Position numbers and translations under genes: made by a program. The notes below the pieces were generated by a model. That model did not search any database, was not told the DNA's origin, and worked only from the letters and a program-made list of their open reading frames with translations. Shown here in pieces: positions 58,236 through 64,000 of a DNA stretch of 64,000 nt. Position 1 is the first letter of the stretch. Every line of letters begins with the position of its first letter. Source of the stretch: Gari tellinella (lineage: Eukaryota; Mollusca; Bivalvia; Cardiida; Psammobiidae); NCBI GenBank assembly GCA_922989275.2, contig OV277864.1, forward strand, positions 27,849,550-27,913,549, read 5' to 3'.

Positions 58236-58748
58236 CACAGGTCTGGCTGTAGATAGATTGCACTGAGGGTAAACAGAAAATAAAGTTAAAGTGAAAATTA
58301 TGGAGAAAAATAAAATTATGAACTTCAACCTAGTACAGCCTGCTTTCAGCCATCATCTGCTAGGACATAGAAAATATTTCTTATGAGACATATTAATAAT
58401 TTAACCCATTACCCCATCTTATTTACAACTCCACATAAGAAAATAATTCCAAATTGTACAATTATGAATATTTATTAGAAGAAGTATTTTCTATTTTCTA
58501 GTAGATGGTAGCTTAAAGCAGGCTGAAAGTAAAGCAGCATGTGCCTTAAGGCGCATACTGCTTTACTTTCAACCTGCTTTAAGTTGCCTGCTATTTTTAA
58601 TATTAGAAACAGGATATGGAGTACTGGGTTAAAGTATTTTCTTCATTGAAAGAATGATTTAAAGACCTAAACAGGTGTAGCTATGGTGTTATAGGGTGAG
58701 TAATTATCTACTTTAAACACAAAATTACCATAAATACGCCACATCGGT

Positions 58749-59136
58749 TAGATCACGGAATTATCAAAACGGAATAGCAACTCAGCGAAGTTGAATAGGC
58801 GAGCATCTGAGCTCTCGCGGCGGTTAAATTTTGCGAGATTATGTGTCACGTGACAACATCTTCACTTTTTGCCTCGTTGTCCGTCATTTCTGGGGTGAAA
58901 ATTTACCGACTCGAGTGTTTTTATTGACATTTTATAGGATTTAAATGGCTTGGTGGACATTCCTATCAATTCACGGGAATATAAACCCATGAACAATGCT
59001 TCGAAACAGACATTTATCAAATTAACTACCGATAGAAATTCTCTTATCAAGTCTCACGAGTCTCGTATGCGCCACACGAGATTTGCGATATAGCGCGAGG
59101 TTTCAATTCCGTCAATGTATAATTCTGTGGTTAGAT
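58749..59136. mobile_element. MITE with CACGGAATTAT ends
   Basis: The left end TTAGATCACGGAATTATC and the right end ATAATTCTGTGGTTAGAT form an inverted repeat, with TTAGAT at both outer edges. The interior is unusually CpG-rich for the region (GCGCGAGG, CACGAGAC). Confidence 0.5.
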
Positions 59137-60128
59137 GTAGATGATTTTCAGTAGCAAAATGTTTGATTTAAGATTCATGTGTGTTAATGTTTTATTTGAC
59201 CAGAAATAATTGATTTATCAGAATTCTCTCTACAGGCTAGTAAAGTCTGAAAAGTGAGTATGCCCATAATGACATTAACAGACATTTACCAAACAATACA
59301 ATGGAATAGTATGTATAGCATTAATTGTTCTTCAGAGGTCTCATTGTATTGTTTATTATTAATGGCAAGAAATAATTTTTTAAACAATCTCAACCCTTTA
59401 GAAGTAACAATCATTTCATTGTTGACGCATGTTGTCAATTTACCATTACCCCTTTAATTTATTGCTCCACTGAAGAAAAAAGTTCCACTACATGTATATA
59501 CAGACATAAATATGCACCGTAAGAAATGCTTTCTTTACCATAGAAAAATATAGCTTAAAGCAGGCTGAAAGTAAAGCAGGATATGCTTTACTTTCAACCT
59601 GTTTTAAGTAGTCACCTACCTCAACACTAGAAATAGGCTAATGAATGGCTACATAGCAAGCCCAAAGTCCAGCTTTGTCAGGTCAAGGTCATACATTGAC
59701 ATCATAGCATTTACTTCAGGGTTTACGGTTTCACAATATACTACCTCTCAGGTTCACTGATGTTTCTGTAACCTTCAGCAAGTAAGTAGTTAATTAAAAC
59801 CTGTCAATGTACATTATCATTGAACTTGAGTGGTGTGAAAATTGTCCAGGTTAACAACAGGGTCCCCATTAGCCCATGAGGACAGGGTCAAGTACTTCAC
59901 ATCATGATGACACCCGCAATGATAAATATCCTGACTCAGGCACGATTAGCAAGTCTGATACTGTCACACCTGAGTAGAGTGAACATTTAACCCATTACCT
60001 CATTGCCTTATATAAAAAACAACAACATTTACACAGGGTAATATAATAACCCATAACCCTTTAGTCTGTTTCTGGTATTGAAGATAGATGACCACTTACA
60101 GCATGTTGAAAGTAAAGCAGAATGTGCC

Positions 60129-60356
60129 TTAACTCTTTCCTCCCTGAAACTTTAAATGAACAATTCCAGTTCCGATTTTAGTCTAGTCCATGTCTGACTT
60201 TTGAGGGTTGTTTTTGTCAATGTTTGGCATTGTGACAAACAGTGAAGACCCAGATCATATCTGGGTATTCACTGTTTACATAGGACACATGTATTATTCA
60301 CATGTACACTGTTTGAAAAGGACGCCTATATGCGGGACTAGGGTTCAAAGAGTTAA
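60129..60356 (+). repeat. Family-B TTAA MITE inserted at the centre of a family-A palindrome
   Basis: TTAA flanks lie at 60129-60132 and 60353-60356. Removing the insert restores the family-A tip GTGCC-TTAA-GGCAC. It contains the GTGAAGACCCAGATCA palindrome. It resembles 40719-40968 and, reversed, 51430-51681. Confidence 0.88.
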
Positions 60357-61147
60357 GGCACAAACTGCTTTACATTCAACCAACTTAAAGCTACCATCTG
60401 CTAGAAAATAGAATTATTTTTTTTGCTATATATTCATCAGCCTGTATCATTTATGTTGGAACTATTTCCTGCATTGAAGAATAGATTAAAGATGTAAAAA
60501 GGAGTATTTTATGGATTATTTTTTATCCTATATCTGATGACTGAGATGTGTTTTATTGAATTGTTACTAAAGACATGTTTAAATCTTTTGAACACCTGAA
60601 CTATAATCTTCTGTTAAAATGTTATCTGCTTTTATTTCAAAATTGCATGGCTAGGGTGGAAACTTGAAATAGTTATTTTTATGGTTTTATGATACCGTAA
60701 GTAGTTAGCTGCATGTGGCAAGAGACGTTTCCTATAGCTCTCTATCAGAACAGGATAGACACATGATTATAAAGGAGTCCATGAGGAATGGTTAAAGGCA
60801 TGACATGCTGGGTTTCCATTAGAAATGATAAGGAGTGGGTTAACCCTTAATACTATTCCGGAAATTTGCAAATGGTGTAGACCCAGATCAGCATGAAAGA
60901 GTCCTCTGACCAGGGTTCCCACTGTTTGTCAGTGTTTTAAATATTTTGAAGGTCATATTAATGTAGATTGGTCATTTGTAAGAAAATTGAAAAATCCATT
61001 GAAAACGCCAGCAGTGCATGATAAAGTGTTTCTATGAGGAATTGTTTGTAAAGCAGTTGTGTGTGAGGAATAGGTAAGGACATGGAAAGGTGTCTTAATA
61101 TAGGAGTCAAATTAATTGGGATTAAGGGGTTAACTCATTTGCCCATT

Positions 61148-61957
61148 AACCCTCAACTCCATAGCCTATTTCTAGTTTTGAAGTCTCTGGCAGGTGACCA
61201 CTTAAAGCGACTCGCAACCAGATGGTGCATTAAAAATAGTAATTTGTAAATATGTGTCAAACCCTTATATAAATGGTAAAGAATTAGTTTAGGATAAGAA
61301 ATTCTGTTTAAAAAATGTATTTCAATAAAAAAAATTATTGGTCTCTGGTGGGATTCGAACCCGGGGCCCCGGCATTGGCGGACAGAAGGCAAAATAGGGG
61401 AAACCGCTTAGACCAATGGACCACGGAACTATCCGTTTATCTCGGATCGATTTAACGTATTTCAATGTGTAGCTATCGAAAGTGCATACAACTTCGTAAT
61501 TCGGCTCGTGTTTATGTCTAAGCCCGTGTAGAGAAGCAACAACAACAACTACCGTCTACTAGTCGGTATAGAAAAACGATGGGAAATATCTAAAAATCTA
61601 AGATTCGGTGACGATTCTTGAGACTTTTTTTGGACTGATCATATTTTTTTAATGTCAGAAGCCAAATAATGCCACAAATTTGCTTTTATTTGAGTATTTT
61701 ATTTTATTTTGACAAGTACACCATCCGGTTGCGAGTCCCTTTAAAGCAGATTGAAAGTAAAGCAGAATATGCCTTAAAGTGCATTCTGCTTAACGTTAAG
61801 CCTGCTTTAATTAAGCTTTCATCTGCTAGGATATAGGAAATATTCTTATGTTGCACATTCATTACTGTATGAAATAAAACTATTTTTCTTCAGTGAGGGA
61901 ATTAATAAAATGTGTAAAAAAAACTTACCTATGGAGTAACTGTTATGGGTTAAACTT
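61148..61957 (+). repeat. Family-A TTAA MITE split by the tRNA-like MITE
   Basis: The left part is 61148-61202 and the right part 61746-61957, including the rest of the palindrome and the right end (GTTATGGGTTAAA). The inserted DNA is 61203-61745. Confidence 0.8.
61203..61745 (-). mobile_element. tRNA-like-containing MITE, copy 2
   Basis: It is nearly identical to 35088-35640, including the tRNA-like module (61340-61427), which again has an intact GGTTCGAATCC box B. It is inserted in a family-A MITE at the CTTAAAGC motif; the host sequence resumes as TTTAAAGC. A TTAAAGC target duplication is therefore likely. Confidence 0.78.
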
Positions 61958-62149
61958 CAAAAAGAAAATTTCTGTTTATAACTATTTAGGGTTGATTTTA
62001 ACATTATGACAATTTTGTGTATTTCAAAATGACAACCAGTGCAAACCTTCAAGTCAGAGGGCTCCTGTAGGAAACCTTTGATCTGTCTCTACACTGTTTA
62101 CATAGTATTAGTATATAGGGTATACTTTTCCCTGATGTACTTTTTGTTT

Positions 62150-62401
62150 ATCCATTAATTACCCCATAGCCCATTTCCAGTTTTGAAAATAATTTGATAG
62201 CTTAAAGCAGGTTGAAAGTAAAGCAGAATGCACCTTAAGGCGCATTCTGCTTTACTTTCAGCCTGCTTTAAGTTACCATCTACTAGAATAGAAAATATTT
62301 CTTGTGATACATATTCATGATCATATAAATTTGAACTATTTTCTTCAGTGAAGGAATAAATAAGAGGCTCAAAAAGGCATATTTATGGGGGAGTGAGTTA
62401 A
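62150..62401 (+). repeat. Family-A TTAA MITE
   Basis: It has TTAATTACCCCATAGCCC and, near the right end, ATTTATGGGGGAGTGAGTTA. The central palindrome is intact (about 62203-62273). Confidence 0.82.
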
Positions 62402-63840
62402 GGATGTGTATACTAACTGCTAGGGTTCAATGGGTTAAAGTATGATCAGGGTAATATATCATGATCATTACATGCACATCATCATGCAACATCAGAAAAG
62501 ATCAACCTTCTCATAACTATACTTCCTCCTCCCTGTTGGCTTACTCTAAAATCTTAACCCCTGTAATTGATTTAACTGCAATTTCCAAATGAAAAGAGTG
62601 TAGGCTTGTGTAAGACAAACGTACATTTCAGACCCTGATCAGACATGTCTACGCTGTTTTCAAAATGGTTGGAACTGAACATCTGGTGTGAACTCAATCC
62701 AAGTAGCATTACTGGATGATGATCAATGTGTGTGGTACTGGAGATCTCTGCCTTTTTTTCTTGGCAAGTAATGATTATATATATTGAAGAGATGAAATTT
62801 TAATATCAAGTCTATGATAAAGCTGAATATCCCGCCAATTTTGTTTTATTATTGTCCATTCCGTACAGTAGATATCTCAACAGACAGACAATTATCACCA
62901 CAGAGAACAAGCACAAGACTTTGTTGAAACTATATATAATCTGGATTTAACTGTTTGCCTCTCAAAAAGTTTGTCTTGTTCTTGATATTGCTAGCTCCAT
63001 ATAATATCTAGAAGCATTTATATATAACAGAGGAAATGTTAAATTCCAGATTTTCAGCAGACAATTTTTGAGCAGATGATATAAATATAGTGTTCTAAAA
63101 CCTGGTCAATCTGTTCTTTCAGGACTGGGTAATAGGGTAGACCTGTGAAATGATACCATTCCTGTGAGGAGTTCACTCAACCTATGCAAACAATGTAGAC
63201 TCATGAGGTCAGATTATGATCCTTCAGGATCCCTCTGATCTGGATTTTCACTGTTTGCCTTTATGCAATATATTGTTAAAAAGAAGAAGAAAACTCAATT
63301 AAGTAAATAAAGTGGACTATAGTCCTAATTTGAAACTAGAATTGTCTACTTGAAGTTTTAGGTGTGATCAAGTTAACCTCTTCCCTATATATTGAGACAC
63401 CTTTTAATGTCTTTTTAATGTCTTTACCTATTCAGAGGCAAATGAGTCTCTTAGATACCTGATATATTAAAATGTAAGAATTGGCAACTTCTTCTTCTCT
63501 TCTGGTAAGTTCCTCTGTTATGTGCGGAGCACCCAAGAAATTCTCGGTAGTCACATACTTTATGGAATACTATTTACGCGCGTGTGGTTGAAATCTTTGA
63601 CTAATATGTTTGTAAAACTAATACCAAACCTGTTAGCTCTTTAAAAATTGAGTTGAACTTCAAACGTGTGAATTCTTTTGTTATAGACTTTATAGCTACC
63701 ATTTGCACTTCCGAGGTAAATGAAATTTAGTTCCTTTATTGTAAACTGATTTGAAAGTACTTGGCTAGTCATGCATTTATATTTTACCAACAATATCCCA
63801 GGAATGTTAATTTCAGCATGAGTACCCACCTTGTAGTTTC
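62402..63840. other. Mostly unique AT-rich sequence
   Basis: Only one family-B-type core (63183-63258) and a weak one at 62625-62655 are seen. No exon of the EPHX4-like gene or any other gene was recognised. Confidence 0.5.
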
Positions 63841-63851
63841 CTAGATGGTTT

Positions 63852-64000
63852 TTAACGCTTTGGATGCTTAACTTAATTTTTTTGTCTGCAACAATTGCTG
63901 TCTGCTACTGTTCTAAAAATAGAATTTTTAAAATTTTCTTTTCAGAATAGCATCAAATTGGCAAGCAGTTTGGATGCAGATGAGACGCGTCTCATCTGGA
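63852..64000 (+). repeat. Family-C TTAA MITE, cut by the window end
   Basis: The left end is TTAACGCTTTGGATGC. The palindrome GATGAGACGCGTCTCATC is just starting to close at the last base. Confidence 0.78.

Overview
This is an animal nuclear window with introns. A lophotrochozoan, most likely a bivalve mollusc, is the best fit. The reasons are a MAU2 protein close to the animal consensus, a tRNA-headed SINE of the kind seen in bivalves, elements with tandem-repeat cores that resemble bivalve Helitron-derived HINE/pearl elements, and very many short palindromic MITEs. The host assignment is an inference.

Two host genes can be supported. The minus strand from about 32.0 kb to the left edge carries MAU2 (SCC4), the cohesin-loader subunit that partners NIPBL/SCC2. 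I place fifteen coding exons between 32017 and 243. All junctions keep frame, they give about 526 codons in order, and the last exon(s) lie left of the window. About six residues expected between exons 1 and 3 were not found. On the plus strand at 36329-36532 is the first coding exon of an EPHX4-like membrane epoxide hydrolase. No further exon of it was recognised in the remaining 27 kb. The two genes are divergent, with start codons 4.3 kb apart.

The rest is mostly transposable elements, often nested. A 5'-truncated Penelope-like retroelement (8.15-12.45 kb) encodes reverse transcriptase plus GIY-YIG. A second C2H2 zinc-finger ORF follows, and then a hammerhead-like motif. A 1.56 kb Helitron-like insertion separates the two ORFs. 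A 4 kb imperfect inverted repeat lies at 16.3-20.3 kb, with a 5S rRNA-like copy in one arm only. A hAT element with an exact 8-bp target duplication lies at 22.1-23.6 kb. A TTAA-flanked 1.49 kb element at 34.5-36.0 kb contains a tRNA-like module, and that module has a second copy at 61.2-61.7 kb. Dozens of 200-260 bp MITEs in several families have long palindromic cores. Some families with different ends and different target sites share a related core.

The most striking observation is in MAU2. A 48-bp minisatellite (about 20.7-22.1 kb, continuing to 23.8 kb) is an amplification of the last 14 codons of MAU2 exon 5 together with its 5' splice site. The array sits directly downstream of the real donor. 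Each intact unit repeats both the coding segment and the ATG|GTGAGT donor, so one intron opens with one true donor followed by about fifteen decoys. Exon 4 also has a partial tandem duplication that copies its 3' splice site.
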